A stretch of 64,000 nucleotides of DNA. Origin: Tetradesmus obliquus. Its lineage: Eukaryota > Chlorophyta > Chlorophyceae > Sphaeropleales > Scenedesmaceae. The translations under genes and the position numbers were made by a program. The stretch covers positions 2,046,001 to 2,110,000 of the forward strand of contig CP126193.1 of NCBI GenBank assembly GCA_030272155.1, read 5' to 3'. Below the pieces are notes generated by a model. That model searched no databases. It saw only the letters and a list, made by a program, of their open reading frames with translations, and had not been told where the DNA came from. Positions 22,755 to 35,503 of this stretch are shown here, in pieces; position 1 is the stretch's first letter, and each line of letters opens with the position of its first letter.

Positions 22755-24368
22755 ATGGCCAGCGTACAAGCTGTTTCCAGTCAAGAGGGATACGCTCAGG
22801 TCGTCCTGGTGAGTGGGCTTGCATTCTTTGGCTGTGGCGCGGGCTGGCACTGGTTGCAGCTGAACTATGCTGATGCCTGATCACAGCTAGTCAAGCAGCT
22901 CCTTTAACAACCTCTTGCTGTCTCGCGAAACTATTCAGCGGAAGCAACTTTGCAGCAGGCACCTCACTTTCTTGGATTCACTGAACTACCAGACTGCATT
23001 TTCTGTTGGGTGGCCAGGAGCAGTGATCGGCAGCACCAACCCTGTCGATCATGCATCTCTGAGTAATTAAGTACATATTGACCCATGCACCGAGACATAC
23101 GGTTAACGACACTGTTGGTCACCAACACGATACGCCGTTGCAGGGCTGCCAGTGGGATGGAATGGCCAGTGCGCAACCCCAGCAGCTGCAACGCTTTTCT
23201 CAAGCTGATGCAGGCTTCAGCCAGCCGGCGAGGCAGGTGCGCAGAGCCTGCTCAGCATTGGGGCAATTTCTGGCAGTGCGAATGGTCGCGGCCAGAGTCG
23301 CAGATCATCGCCAGACGCCCTTCATTTGAATTACTTTAATTCAACAGGCACACGCACGCGGTCTTGACGGCCTGGCGCCTGTCTGCTTGTCCGTACTGTG
23401 AAACTGCACAAACAACCCCACCAACCTACCGTGATGTTGTGCCTGCTGGGGCAGTGACAGCAGTCGTGAGCTCTCCAGGCACACCACAACGACATCAAAT
23501 CGACATCCACAAACATCCCACCTGGTCAACAACTGTCCTGCAACTGCCTGTTGTCCTTGTGATGCCTGCAGCCTTCTGGTGGGTCACCCTGCGGCTCCTC
23601 TGTCAGCTCTGACTGCGCCATGGAGTACAGCCAGTGCTCGCCATCACAGCAGCTGCAGCAGCCGCACCAGAAGCAGCAGCAGCAGGAGCGCCTGAGCCGC
23701 GACGACAGCGGCAGCATCGCAGAAATGGACGACGGCTGGTTCTCCAAGTGCAGGTGCGAGGGCAGCAGCTGCATGGTGGCCCATTGCTCAGCAAGCATAA
23801 CCTCGCAGTGCATGCACAATAGCCACCACCAGTGGCGCATGCCGTCTGGCGACATATTTGACACACATTCTCAGCAAGCGCTGCAGGCCGGCCACACTGA
23901 CCTGCTTGCTGCTTGCCTTGCAATCACTGCAGGGGCTGCGGCTGCATGACAGCCCATGAGCAGTCCATCAAAGGCGCAGACGTGCCCTTCTGCAGGAGGT
24001 GAGCTCAGCCGCAGGCACTGCTGCGCACCACAGCAGGCGCTGGGTGTTAACGCCTCAAACAGCAACGTGCTGTGTGTATACTTGTGTCTGCCTGAGCCTC
24101 ACACCTGGTAGCAGCAGCAGCTGCTGGGTGTCCCCTGTGATCTGGTGCACACCAGCAGCACCTCGCAGTGTGACATTGCACACATATCCAGAGCTGCATA
24201 CACGACTGGGAGTGAATGCATGCTGACTGACAGTTGCTGTCTGTCTGTCTGTCTGCAATCTGTTGCAGGTGCCAGGTCACGCTGGACGCCGCCTGCCCCC
24301 GCATGCGCACCAAGATGGTTGACACGCTGCTGTACGTGCACCAGGCATGGTCCAGCGCAGGCATCTAG
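22755..24368 (+). CDS. Small Cys-rich (C-x2-C ... C-x2-C) zinc-ribbon protein, unknown function
   Basis: Five exons: 22755-22808, 23144-23236, 23572-23753, 23933-23998 and 24269-24368. All phases agree, giving 164 residues. It starts MASVQAVSSQEGYAQVVL at a first exon followed by GTGAGT. The first 120 residues are Q/S-rich and probably disordered (QQLQQPHQKQQQQERL). The C-terminal 55 residues are ordered: WFSKCRGCGCMTAHEQ, then ADVPFCRRCQVTLDAACP, then MVDTLLYVHQAWSSAGI. The C-x2-C, 17 residues, FC-x2-C layout resembles a treble-clef or ribbon fold. The plant FLZ (DUF581) finger is the nearest pattern I can name, but spacing differs and I do not claim it. It could be a protein-interaction or nucleic-acid-binding adaptor. 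Confidence 0.62.
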
Positions 24369-27300
24369 GCGCACCTACAGTTGCAGACACAGCCGACAGT
24401 TTCCGTTTCAGTCGATGCAATAATGCATGTGTGGCGGGTCCTTTCCTGCAAGCAACTGCCAGCTGGTGCAGTGCCGAGACTGGAAGTTTTCCAGGAGACT
24501 GGCAGTGGCTGCAGCTGCACCACTGCCGCGCAACTGCCGCAGCAGCCTCTGGGTAGCGGGAGCAGTTCCAATCATCATAAATGATGGCGGCAGCAGCAGC
24601 TGGTGGCTGGCAGCAGAGTTAGCCAGGTCGTGCAGCATTGTGGCTGCAAAAGCGCAGCGCGAGCACCAGCAGCAGCAACACAATGCAGCAAGAGTGCTGT
24701 GGCGCAGGTAGGGAGCCATGCTGCAGAAAGCAGCATGATTAAAAGTAGGAATGCAGTGAGGCTGTGGCACTTTGTAAGCTGGTAGCCAGTTAGCTAGCCA
24801 GTTAGGAGCAGCAGCAATTCACACATCAGCAGTTCAGGTTCACTCTGGGGTCTGCGGTCGGGTGCAGGTGCAGCTTCTGCACAGCCTGATGTTGTTGACT
24901 TGTGGTCAGCTGTAGTTTTTGCGGAGTATCCGGGGCAGTGCCACATGAGCACGCCTGGCAGCGCCTGCGTGCCGTGCCGGCGTGTGTGTGGTGCAACTCA
25001 AGAGTGGGATGTGCCACTCTTGAAGCTGCCTGCAGGATATAGGCTGGGAGGTCACGTGTGCACTGCAATTTGCGTGCGCCATGGGGTACTACCACTGTAC
25101 CGCCCTACGCCGGCAGCTGGTGTGCGACAGCTGTGTTGCTGTGATGCAGCTGCGCTGGCTGCTCTTCAAGAGCAGTGCTTACATGCGCGAAGTTTTACGC
25201 ATGATTGATTCTCATACGTCAGGTCTGTGCTGGTCTATGAGCTTTTGGTTGTGCCTGCGTGCTGCAAAGCAGAGCAGGCGCATGGTGTCATTGAAAGAGA
25301 AGTGTGGGATGCGCATAGACGGATAGGACTCAACCTAGAATGTCTATGTCTGTGATAGTGATGGGATGCTTATGACAGTGATGACGATGATGATGGCGGC
25401 AGTTGGGAGGGCACCCTTCGTATGCTGTGACAGCTGCTGCAGTAGTGCAGATACAACTCGGCGCCAGTGTGGTGCATTCCTGGGGATTTTTTTCTTGCGA
25501 CCATGCGCATCTGTGGCTGCACCTTGGGTGTGCAGCACCTTGGCGCACTGCATGCCAACAGCGCCAAGCGGCTGTGCCATCACGGCAGCGGTTGCTGCGC
25601 GCTCTTGCAGCAGGCTGAGAGCATCAGTGTTACGGCTGAAAGCAGTCAGCTCCGTTGTACGTTGCCAACATCAGTTTGTGTGTACACAAGTGCTGTGTGT
25701 GTGGCATGCTCAAGCAGGTCATTGGCAAATGCTGGCCTGGCTTGTGAGTGGATGCAGTCTGGTCAGAGCCGCCACCAGGCATCCTGTGGCCTGTGTGGCT
25801 CAATGTACGTTGAGGAGCGCATCTGGCAGTATTTGGCAGTATCTTTGACTGCAGCGGCAGATGCTGCTCGAGTTCAAAGTCCTACTTGGGTCCTCGCTGC
25901 GTGTGTGAGATGCTTGGCTGTGTTGCCCCATGCCCGCATGCCAACACAACCTCACCAGCCTGATTGCTGGTGAGAGGCCTCGTGTTGCTGGCGGGTGGCG
26001 GCTGAAGCTGTGAATGCATAGGTGTAGGCGTGCTGTGGCGCAGACACACATGCATGCTCAGCCTGCTTCACAGCCAGCGTTGCAGCCGTGTCCATGCGGC
26101 TTCACAGTGCCACGCCAGCTGTGTACAAGCACAGCAACAGCGTGCCTGCCAGCCACCTGTGTGGCTCTTCTCACTGCTGCGCACGCAGCGCGTCAGCCCG
26201 CAGCTGCCGTGGCTGCAAGTGGCCGCGCCTATGTACACTGCATGTGCTCTCGGGCTGTGGTGGGCTGCGCAAGCCGCGGCCTGAAGCGTTAGAAAGGCGT
26301 TGCTGTAGGCGTAGGTACATTGTTTTCCCCTTGTGTGTGTGACCTGGTGGTGTGGGTTGGTTTACATGTATGTGTGTCTGCATATCAGGCAGCTGAATGT
26401 TAGGCATTCAGGCGTGTGTGTGTGTCTGGGGTCTTTGCAGCAGATGAGTAGGTAGGCTGAGTACATCTGCTGCCATTTTCAATTCAGTGCAAAGCACACT
26501 GCAGCTGCTGACAGATGCACTCAGCAGCCTGCGAGTGGTGTTTTCAGTAAGAGAGTGGCTGCGCCAGGCGCGTGAGGCCTGTGTGCTGGCATTTTGCATG
26601 ACTGCTAACAGCTGAATTTGCTAACCCATACTATGCTGGCATCTTTCAAAGGTATGTGCACGGGCGCAGTGGCTGTGCTGCTCCTGTATCGAGCTAGCCG
26701 CCGCTGTGCGCCGCACGCTGCTTTGGCCACTGTCGACGGCACATTGTGTCAGTGATTGGATGCGCACCCCATTGACGATGTGTGCTTGCACAGCAAGCAG
26801 TTCTCCCTGCTAGCTTCTGTGGCTCGCCTGCGGTTGGTTGCTTCATACTACACCCTGTGCTGCGTGCCAGCTGCGCAGAGGCAACGGCATTTGCGCCATG
26901 CGGCAGTTGACCTGGGTGGTTCGGCTGGCGGCTGTCAGCTGCCTTCGAGCACTGCAGCCAACCAACACCGGTACCCAACGCTGCAGGTGCCGCTTGCCTG
27001 CAACTGTGCAAGCAGCCTGTTCCCTCACCTTGCTGCTGCATGGTCAGGTGGAAGTTCAGCAGAGGCGTGGCTTTACCACATACCATGGCTGCACGCGGGC
27101 TCAGCTGAGCTCCAGCTGCTATCACAGCCGATGTATTGCAGCTAACAGCCTTGCAGCGTTTGTTTGTGTGCAGATGTTTACGCCTGTGCTGCCTCTTTCG
27201 CTCTCCTATGTGAGAGCATGTTGCCAGGCGTTCCCTCCTCCTGTTGGTAGCGCATGGCCAGGTTAAGGTTGATGCCGAGCAGCTGTTCGCCTCTTGCAGT

Positions 27301-29472
27301 GGTGAGATGGCTGCCAGTGTGTTTGCTCCTGGGTGGTTTTCTTGCCCTGCGTAGCTGGTGTCTCCGCAACTGAACTGATCTAGGCAGTGTGTTTATGCTG
27401 GCCAGGTGTTGGTGTCTGCAGTATGCGTGGCTTGCTTTGGCAAGCGGTGTTGCGTTGCAGCAGTGCCGTGGCCTGCCTGCAGCTCAGCTGCCAGCCGTGC
27501 AAGCATGTTACTGCGGTTACTTGGATGTGGTTTTTTAGCGTTTGCAGAGGTGAGCTGGCATGCCTGCAGCAGTGAATGTCTGGACAGACAGCCTCCACTG
27601 CTTAGTCAAAAGGTTGGCTTCTGAGATAGGCTGGCAGGCAGAGAAGCATGGTCGGTTGGATGCCTTCTGCATGCTGTACGCATGACAAACACACACTCAC
27701 TCAACGCACACACTCCACATTCACACTGTTTATTGCGAGCTCATCCTGGGTGGTACATGCTGCACGGCTGCCAGCAGGTTTTTCAGGCGATCTTGGATGT
27801 GCTGGGTGCATGCAGCCTCGTTGACAGCTGCTGCTTGTGTTGGCGCAGGGGCCATCCCCACGCCTTGCACATTACATGTGGAGCGCCTACATGCGTTTGT
27901 ATGCATGGTTTGTGATGTGTGGATGTGTGTCGGAACTCCACCCTGCACACATCATTGAGCATGGATGCGGCTTCAGCGTTATGCTGGGGGCACAGCAAGG
28001 TGTTCATTTGACAGCACAGCAGCAGCTGGGTTGTGTGGACAAGGGCGCCGCTGTTAGGATACACAGCACCCCTGTATGCAGTGCCGGCTGTGAGCCGCAT
28101 GGGCACGTGTTATGTCATATGTTCTTTATTTGTTTACGTAGGCTATTTGTGTAGGTAGGATACACCATCATAGGTTGTTACGTAGGCTATATATGTATCA
28201 CGATATACAAAAACGTCATGTTTGTGCTACGTACTGGTTGAACTGGCCTGGCACAGGTGTGTGTCCCTAGCCATCACCTGCACTGCCAAAGTTGAGCCGA
28301 GGAATGCAGCAGCCAGGCACAATGCATCTTAGCTTGACCTGCCAGCACTCTGCTTTGTGCGTGAGCTCATGCCACGCAAGCAACCACTTGCACCGGATGC
28401 GTCTCAGCGACACATGCATGTGGTCGATGCATGGCCGGTTGCAGCCGTGTGAGCAGCAAGACGATGATGGAGGGGCATGCTCCTGCCATCCTCACGCAAT
28501 GGCGTGGTACCACCTGACGCTGGTGTTCGCAGCAGCAGCTGCATCACCTGCTGCTGCCCTGACAGCTTGTGTCTGTCTGTGCTGGGTAGGGCTGCTTGGC
28601 ACTGGTGTTGTGTGGCGCTGCTGGTACCATGTACGGCAACAGCAGCAACTGTGCATGGCTGTGGCCCTGCAGAGTGCCCTGCTCGCAGCGTGTGTGTACG
28701 AATGGACCGGCATGTTGCTTGTCTCAGTAGCAGTGGGCCTCACTACTAGTAGTACTGCATGTGCTGCATTGCTATGCACCTTAGGGTGCGGCTGGGAGCG
28801 TTAGATGTCCAGGCGCAGAGTTTGCAGCTTTCGCTGCGGGCGTTGCACTTAATGCTCTTCTTCGCGTGCCACCACGTGGTTGCTAGCTGGGAGCTTGAGT
28901 GCTTGGTTACGTCGGGGAGAGTCATTCTTGGTCGCCTAGGCAGCCTGTGACTTCACGGCAGCAGGGGTATACGTGGGCATATCTATCAGTCACAACGGTT
29001 TGCTGAGCTCCTGTTGGCTGGCCCTTGCAGCCCCCCTGCCCTGTACTGTTGCAGCAGGTGTGTAGGGCATGGGCGTGCACTGGGTACTGAGTTACGAGTG
29101 CTTCTTGCGGTATGTCTGCTGAGCACCGCTGCTGATGATCACAGTGCGAGGGGAGGACGGCTTGCAATGCTGCATCAGCTGATGCAGCTTCACTGCACAT
29201 GCTGTTACATGCATGGTGTGGTGCACTGCCGTGCCCAGCAGCTGCTTACTACACAGTATGTAGGGCAGTGGCTGGAGCTACGGCACATGTTGTGGCAACT
29301 TCAAGATGTCTGTCGTATGGGCATCAGTCGAACTGCGTGTTTGCTCCCTTTTGAGGATGGGTATGCTGTGTTGCTTGGGCTTCGTATTCTTGGGATGGAA
29401 ACATTTGGATTGATGCGGGCGCGATACATGCTTGTGTACTGTACTTTGAGACGTATGGCCACCAAACTGTAA
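24369..29472 (+). other. Long G/T-rich region, probable extended 3' UTR on the plus strand
   Basis: After an early TGTAA (about 24773) I see no further plus-strand TGTAA until 29468-29472. The plus strand is rich in TG and TGTGTG and nearly free of CAG runs, mirroring 3896-7594 on the other strand. Open frames such as 28292-28804 and 29014-29472 have hydrophobic, Cys-rich text without conserved motifs. I see no gene I can support; a separate lncRNA or fast-evolving gene is possible. Confidence 0.4.
29468..29472 (+). terminator. TGTAA poly(A) signal, plus strand
   Basis: Ends the G/T-rich region, about 160 bases before the opposing signal of the next minus-strand gene, as expected of convergent transcripts. 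Confidence 0.4.
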
Positions 29473-29633
29473 CAGTGGCAACCACACAGAGGTCCAGCTT
29501 CTCGCTGCTAGTAGCAGAGCAGCAAGACCGGTTTTAATTGTCTCCAACAAAGAGATCACTGCGAGCAGGCAGCGCCTGGAGGCTGCACCGCCGAGCATCT
29601 GAGGATGGTTGATCACACCGTGACGATTACGTG

Positions 29634-29638
29634 TTACA
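29634..29638 (-). terminator. TGTAA (TTACA on +) poly(A) signal for the 29772-31680 gene
   Basis: About 135 bases downstream of the stop codon at 29772. Confidence 0.5.
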
Positions 29639-29771
29639 TCTGACAACATCAAAAGTTGTCACGCATAACACTGCTGTTTGCGCTCATGCTGATGTGGTGC
29701 ACCTCCTCTCACGGCAGCACTTCTCATAAGCAGCACTCCCGTGCACAAATCCTAATCCTCAGGTGACAGTG

Positions 29772-31680
29772 TCACCGAGAGAAGTGCGCCACCAGCAGAG
29801 ACGCTAGCCCCACAAGCACTGCCGCGCCCGCACCATACACCGCCCCAGACAGCAGCCAGCGGCGCTTCAAGCCTCGCAGCAGCTGCTGCGCTGCGCTGCT
29901 TGTGAGGCTGTAGGTGTCTATGATGCCTGCCCAGGGACCCAGCGTGCCCAACTGCAGCTGCTTGTGCTGCACATAGCGCCAGCGGTGCTGCGTCTGCGTG
30001 AAAAACATAGGTGTGCCAATGGTCGTCAGGAAAGGCAGGCAAGAGAGTGAAAGTGCTGTTTAGTATGGCAGTGGTGCTGCACAAACAGATGTGCTGTAGA
30101 TGCTGGCGTGACTTCCGTTATTCTGCAGGATAGATTGTGTCTGGCGTGGTGCGTGCAGCTGAACCTTACCTCAAAAATTGGTCGGGAGGCAGCAGCAGCA
30201 AGAGAGGCTGCAGCTCACGGCAGTCATGCCGCTGCACACGTTACCCAACATATTCAATTCAAAACAGTTCAAATATATTGATCCCTGAGCCAGGTCTCAC
30301 CTCTGTGAACAGCACAGCAGCCAGGGGCAGGCACTGGCCCAGCAGCAGGTACTGACCAGCCACAGCAGCCGCCGGCAGCAGCAGCTGCTGCTGCGTGCTG
30401 AGCTGCAGCCACAGGAAGGCGCAGGCCTCAAACAGCAGCAGCGGCAGGCAGCTGGCCAGCCGCACCTGCAGTAGAACAAACCCGGCACACACATCCAAAC
30501 AAATGTACAGCGCTGCTCAGGGGAGAGAAGTGGGCCAGTGTATGGTGTATTGAGCGACTGGCGTTGCTGCGGTCGAGCTGTGCCAGGCGCTGTTGCAGCT
30601 GGCACAACAACGGACAGCATGCAGATCCTGTCATGAAAAGAGCAATTCAAACACGTTTGTGATTATCTATGTATGTGATCTGCACATCTGAAACGAGCAG
30701 CGCTCGTTTGCGTGCAAAGGAAAGGGCCCTGTGGCAGCTATAGCTACCTGGTCAAACAGCAGCAGGTAGCCCCGGGACACAAAAGCTGTGAAGGGCGTCT
30801 GCTGCTGCAGCAGCTCCCGTGGCCTCATTATGCTGAGCCACCAGAAGGTGACAAACACGCAGGCGACCTCCAACAGAACACTGGCTTGCTCGTGCCGCGC
30901 AGCAAACCAGCTGGGTTTGAGGAAGGCGGCGGCTGTTGCAGCGATGAAGCTGGCAGTGAGGGCTGCCATCAGCACCGCCACTGACAGTGCACGCCACCTG
31001 TATTGGTTGGCGAGGTGCAGGGAGGCAAGCAGGCAGGCAGTGGGAGGACAGGGAGGCAGGGTTGTGGGAGATTGGAGAAGGTGTGAAGCCGCTTCACACC
31101 CCTGCGGCAGGGTGGTCGTTGCAAGCAGTTTGAAGCAGCATGTGCAGGCAGTGTAGGGCAGATGGTAACAGAATGGGCGTTGCACAGACACTATGCACAG
31201 GAGGCCTCTGCCGCATTGTCATCGGCAGAATAGGGCCAGAGCAGCAGCAGTTGCGCCGCCAGGGATGCACGTGGCGATGCCTGTATCAGCTGAGTTGGGC
31301 TCATACACCCGTGCTGCGGCACCCCATTGCCCGACACTCACGGCCATACATCGCTGCTGTTGCAGCTTCTCGCACCTCAAGGAGTATTCTGCGCTGAGGA
31401 GCAGCAGCAGCTTAGCTAGTGCCACAAGTGAGGCACAGCAGGACAGCAGCAACCTGCACCGGGTGGCCGGTGCACGCAGCTGCCCAACATACTCCAGATA
31501 TCCCAGTTCGTACCTGCGTCGTGATTGTATACGCGAGCGTTAACGGTCGGACATGCCTGCTTGGGAGCGCTACAGCAGCTCCCGCTCCTCATCCCGGCAG
31601 CATGCCACACGTGCCTTACAACAGCGTGCTCGACGTGAAGAAACCTACCTGGAATTGCTGAAGATGAGCTGATGCCACAT
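29772..31680 (-). CDS. Multi-pass membrane protein, unknown function
   Basis: Five exons: 31680-31649, 31513-31376, 30997-30748, 30465-30301 and 29993-29772. All phases agree, giving 268 residues. The start MWHQLIFSNSRYELGYLEYV was chosen because an in-frame TAG lies just upstream. Hydrophobic segments include LLLSCCASLVALAKLLLLL, ALSVAVLMAALTASFIAATA, VLLEVACVFVTFWWLSI, LASCLPLLLFEACAFLWLQL, LLLPAAAVAGQYLLLG, LPLAAVLF and SGAVYGAGAAVLVGLASLL, so about six or seven spans. I recognise no family. The absence of Q runs inside the exons, unlike neighbouring genes, fits a membrane protein under constraint. Confidence 0.65.
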
Positions 31681-32797
31681 TCGCGTCGCGTTGAACTATT
31701 ACTGCAGAACTTCACGGTGCTGCTGCTGCTGCTGTTGGGCAATGCTGCAGGCACGTGTTGATGGTCTACAGCCGTTAGGCGATACGTACACTACTAATTG
31801 AATGCACCTCATCACTAAAGAAAGCATAGCAAAACCAGCACCACCTTTTCTCCGGTAGGCTGTTGTTTGCGGCAGGGTTCTCCAGTTCATGTTGCAATGA
31901 CACAACGCCGCTGAAGTTCAGCAGCATGCAGCAAAGCATCTGCAACTTCGCAAAAACAGCATCCTCTGCTCATGCAGCACTAAGCTGGATTCCCAATGCA
32001 GCGCAACTTATACAGAAACCTACCCACAGCACGCACCCAAAATCATGCCACATTGTGGCCCACACACAACACCACAACAGCCACTACAACTTGTGGCAGC
32101 AGCCATGGCAGCCTCTGCGGATCGGACAGGTGGACGCTGTATGCAGCACCACAAGCAGATCATATGTACAAGACCGTACAACTATGCAAGCTCTCCATGC
32201 GTTAAGACAGATGCAGCATGCATATGCATCACACACTGACACACCCAATATGTGAACTTCAAGTTGCTGTCCCTTGCTCGCCCGCCCCTGTACAGCAACC
32301 TGCCACTCTAAGCAGCGATTGCTTGCAAGCAATGCATGCGCTGCCAACTATAATGCAGGATAACATGTGCTGTGCTCTCCACATATGTCTGCGGACACTG
32401 CTCTTTACCTGCATTTCCACCGTTTGGTGCCGAATTTTCATGCACCACCATGCTGTGCACACGCGATGCCATTGGCACAGTATGGGCCACAACATTGACG
32501 CTTAAAGCCAGACTGTGCGATGCAAACTGCCGTCGATCTTGTCGTGTCAGGTCAACATGGCCTCCTGATGATGGTCAGCAAGCATGACTCTTTAACCGGT
32601 CTGCTGACTGGGCTGACAATTGAACTGACAACCGCACAGCACCCGGTTTTCCCCATAATGTTGCAGCCACACACACACATCAACTCTGAGATTGCCCACA
32701 GACTTGCACTGTCAGGCTTCCTCTTGATGCACCCCACACCCACAACAAGCCTGTGCAGAGGACCACCACCACAGCAATACACCACACAACTACACTG
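31681..32797. other. Intergenic region
   Basis: Contains the presumed promoter of the 29772-31680 gene and the end of the giant gene's transcript. No coding sequence I can support. Confidence 0.45.
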
Positions 32798-32802
32798 TTA
32801 CA
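32798..32802 (-). terminator. TGTAA (TTACA on +) poly(A) signal of the giant CDCA7-like gene
   Basis: About 57 bases past the stop codon at 32859. Confidence 0.55.
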
Positions 32803-32858
32803 ACTGTTCAGGTGCATGCACATCGCAGCAATGGAGGTGTTGGTCAAATGCAAACACA

Positions 32859-34768
32859 CTACTGCTGGCTGGGCAGGGTCATGTACTTCACTGTTGCCTG
32901 GGAGTCAGCCGGCAGGCACAGCGACGCAGCAGGCTCGGCAGCAGCAAGCGCACCTGCAGAAGCGGCAGTGGGGCTTGCTGCTGCCGCTGCTGCTGCAGCA
33001 GCAGGTGCGCTGTTGCCGGGCACTGCCTCAACGCGTTGCTGCCTGGCTTGAATCTCGGCCAGCACAGACCTGCCACCGCCACCGCCTACTGCCTGCTGCT
33101 GCTGCTGCTGCTGCTTGCCAGATCCTTGCTGCTGCTGATTCTTTGGATAGCGCCTGAGTGACTCCTGTTGAGCTGACCTGTACATACGCAGCTCTGTCCT
33201 CCACCAGCCAGCAGGCGCAACAGCAGCAGCCACCACTGCAGGTACACGCGCTGCATCTGCATCTGCACTGCCACCCTCGCCGCCAACAGCCTGGCTCTGC
33301 TGCTGAGTTCCACCTCCCTGTTGCCCCGCTGCTGCTGCTGCTGCTGTTTGTGTGTCACTTGTCAATCCCGAACTGCTGGCGCCGCCGCCGCTGCTGCTCT
33401 TGCTATTACCGCTGTGCCGCTGCAGCACTTGAGGATCCAGGAACAGCTCTGATGTGCCACTGCAGCGGAAGTTCCTGCCGCACTCCAGGCCCTGGTGTAT
33501 CAGGTGATGCAGGTCAGACACACCAGCCAAGCTGCCTGCCTGCAGCTGCCCTGCTGCCAGCAGGTCGCGGGCCCTGCATGCAGCACATGCGGCATAGCGG
33601 CATGACGAGAAGAAACACAGTAGCATGGGAATAAGCGTCAATGCACATCAGCCAGCTGGCGGCCAGCATCCCGCTAGCCGCCAGGCAATCACCGCGCAAG
33701 GTGCAAGCAAGTGGCTGTAATGATCATGCATGGGACCTTTGGCGGCATCGCAAGGCCCAAGATCCAGAAGGTTTCAACTGCCATGTCTACATGCATCAGC
33801 CAGTCCACATGCCGGCATCCAACCGCACCAAGCCACTCGGCCCATTGCAGCAAACAGCGCCGCTGTGCCACTCAGCGCTGTTGACGAAGTATCTGCAATT
33901 GCAAGTAAGCATGCTGACCACAATCAATTGAATTGGCCGTCGAAACCATTTAGCGTATCAGGCAGGAAGTGTGCCACTCACCGCTCCGCGCACCGCTCCT
34001 TCAGCACAACAACAATGCTGAGCTCCTGGTAAGTAGCCGTGCTGTAGATGCTGAGGATGAGCAGGTAGCTCAGCTCATCAGATTTGGTGCGCCGGCAGCG
34101 CACCACCTTACCCAGCAACGACGTCAGCGCGTCCGGCGGCGGCAGCTGCCGCTGCTCCCGCTGCTGCTGCTGCTGCTGCTGTCGCTGCCGCTGCGGCTGC
34201 TGCAAATGTGACTCCAGCTGCTGCTGCCCCTGCTGCTGCTCCCGCTGCTGCTGCGGCTGCTGCAGCTGAGACTCCTGCTGCTGCTGCTGCTGCTGGTGCT
34301 GCTGCTGCTGCTGCTGCTGCCGTCGCCTCTTCTGGCTGCTGCCGCGAGATATGCTGCTGGTTGCCTCATCATCATCGGCGCTGGCAGCAGACGCAGCAGC
34401 AGGTTCTGCAGGCATCCTCTCTCTTGCTTGTGCTGCCACTGCTGCGGCGCACGTGGCAGCCGCACCAGCTGCATGCCCTGTTGCTGCTTCTGCTGCTGCA
34501 CCTCGCTGTCCCTGCATCTGCTGCTGCTGCTGAGTCGGCTGCTGCGAGGCCATGTCCACAATGCAGCTGGCAGCCCGCCCCCCACCCTGAGAAAACACCT
34601 GACTATCTGCTGGCACCACCACCCGCCTGCGCTTCTGCTGCTGCACATCATCAGAGCCTCCTTGCTGCTGCTGCTGCTGTCCTTGGAGTGCTGCAGTGTG
34701 TGGAACAGCAACGCTAGCTGCTTGGCTGCTGCATGGGGCAGCAGCAGGTGCTGGCCTGCCTTGCTGGC

Positions 34769-34799
<31 letters not shown>

Positions 34800-35465
34800 A
34801 GGAGACGTCCTGTGCTGCTTCTGCTGCTGCTGCTGCTGCATTGGCGGCCCGCCTACTGCTGACGCAGCCGGCTGTCTTGCTGGCTGACGCTGCTGCTGCA
34901 TTGGTCGTACAGGAGGGGGCATTGCCACATGGTCTGGCAGCTTCCACTGCTGCTGCCAGTGCTGCGGCAGCGGCAGCAGCAGCTGCTTGTACAGGTGCAG
35001 CAGCGGCCGTGCGCTGCCGCCAGCGTGCAGCAGCAGCTGGTGCAAGCAGGGCATAGCGCGCAGCAGCTGCTGCTGTTTGGTGCCCTGCTGGTGTGCCAGC
35101 TGGCAGCAGTAGCCTAGGCATGCATTTGCAAAAGTCCAGCAGTAGTCAGCCGGCCGTGTCAGGCCCCTGATGCTTGTTGCAGCTGCACTGGCAGCAGCAC
35201 CAGCACCAGCAGCAGCAGTGCCTCCTGCGGCTGGTGCGCGCGGCCCTCCATTGCTGCTGCTGCCATGCGCTGCAGGTGCCGCTGTTGCTGCTGCTGCTGT
35301 CATTGCTAGCCAGGTGTTGAGCTGCGGTGGCACCTCTGCAAGCGGCCCTGTTAGCTGGAACAACGCATTGACTGCTGCATTTGTATCTGCAGGCTGCAGC
35401 GGCAGCAGCAACGGCTGCAACAGCATCTGCGCCGCAGATTCTCCTGGTTCTGCGCTTGAAGGCTC

Positions 35466-35503
<38 letters not shown>

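Noticed and set aside
25344..28804. Several 80-170-residue frames on both strands
   Set aside because: No conserved motifs, no phase-consistent splicing. Treated as untranslated G/T-rich sequence.
31553..31672. 39-codon plus-strand ORF starting MPAWERYSSSRSSSRQ
   Set aside because: It overlaps exon 1 and intron 1 of the minus-strand membrane protein gene, whose phases agree over all exons. No splice partner seen.
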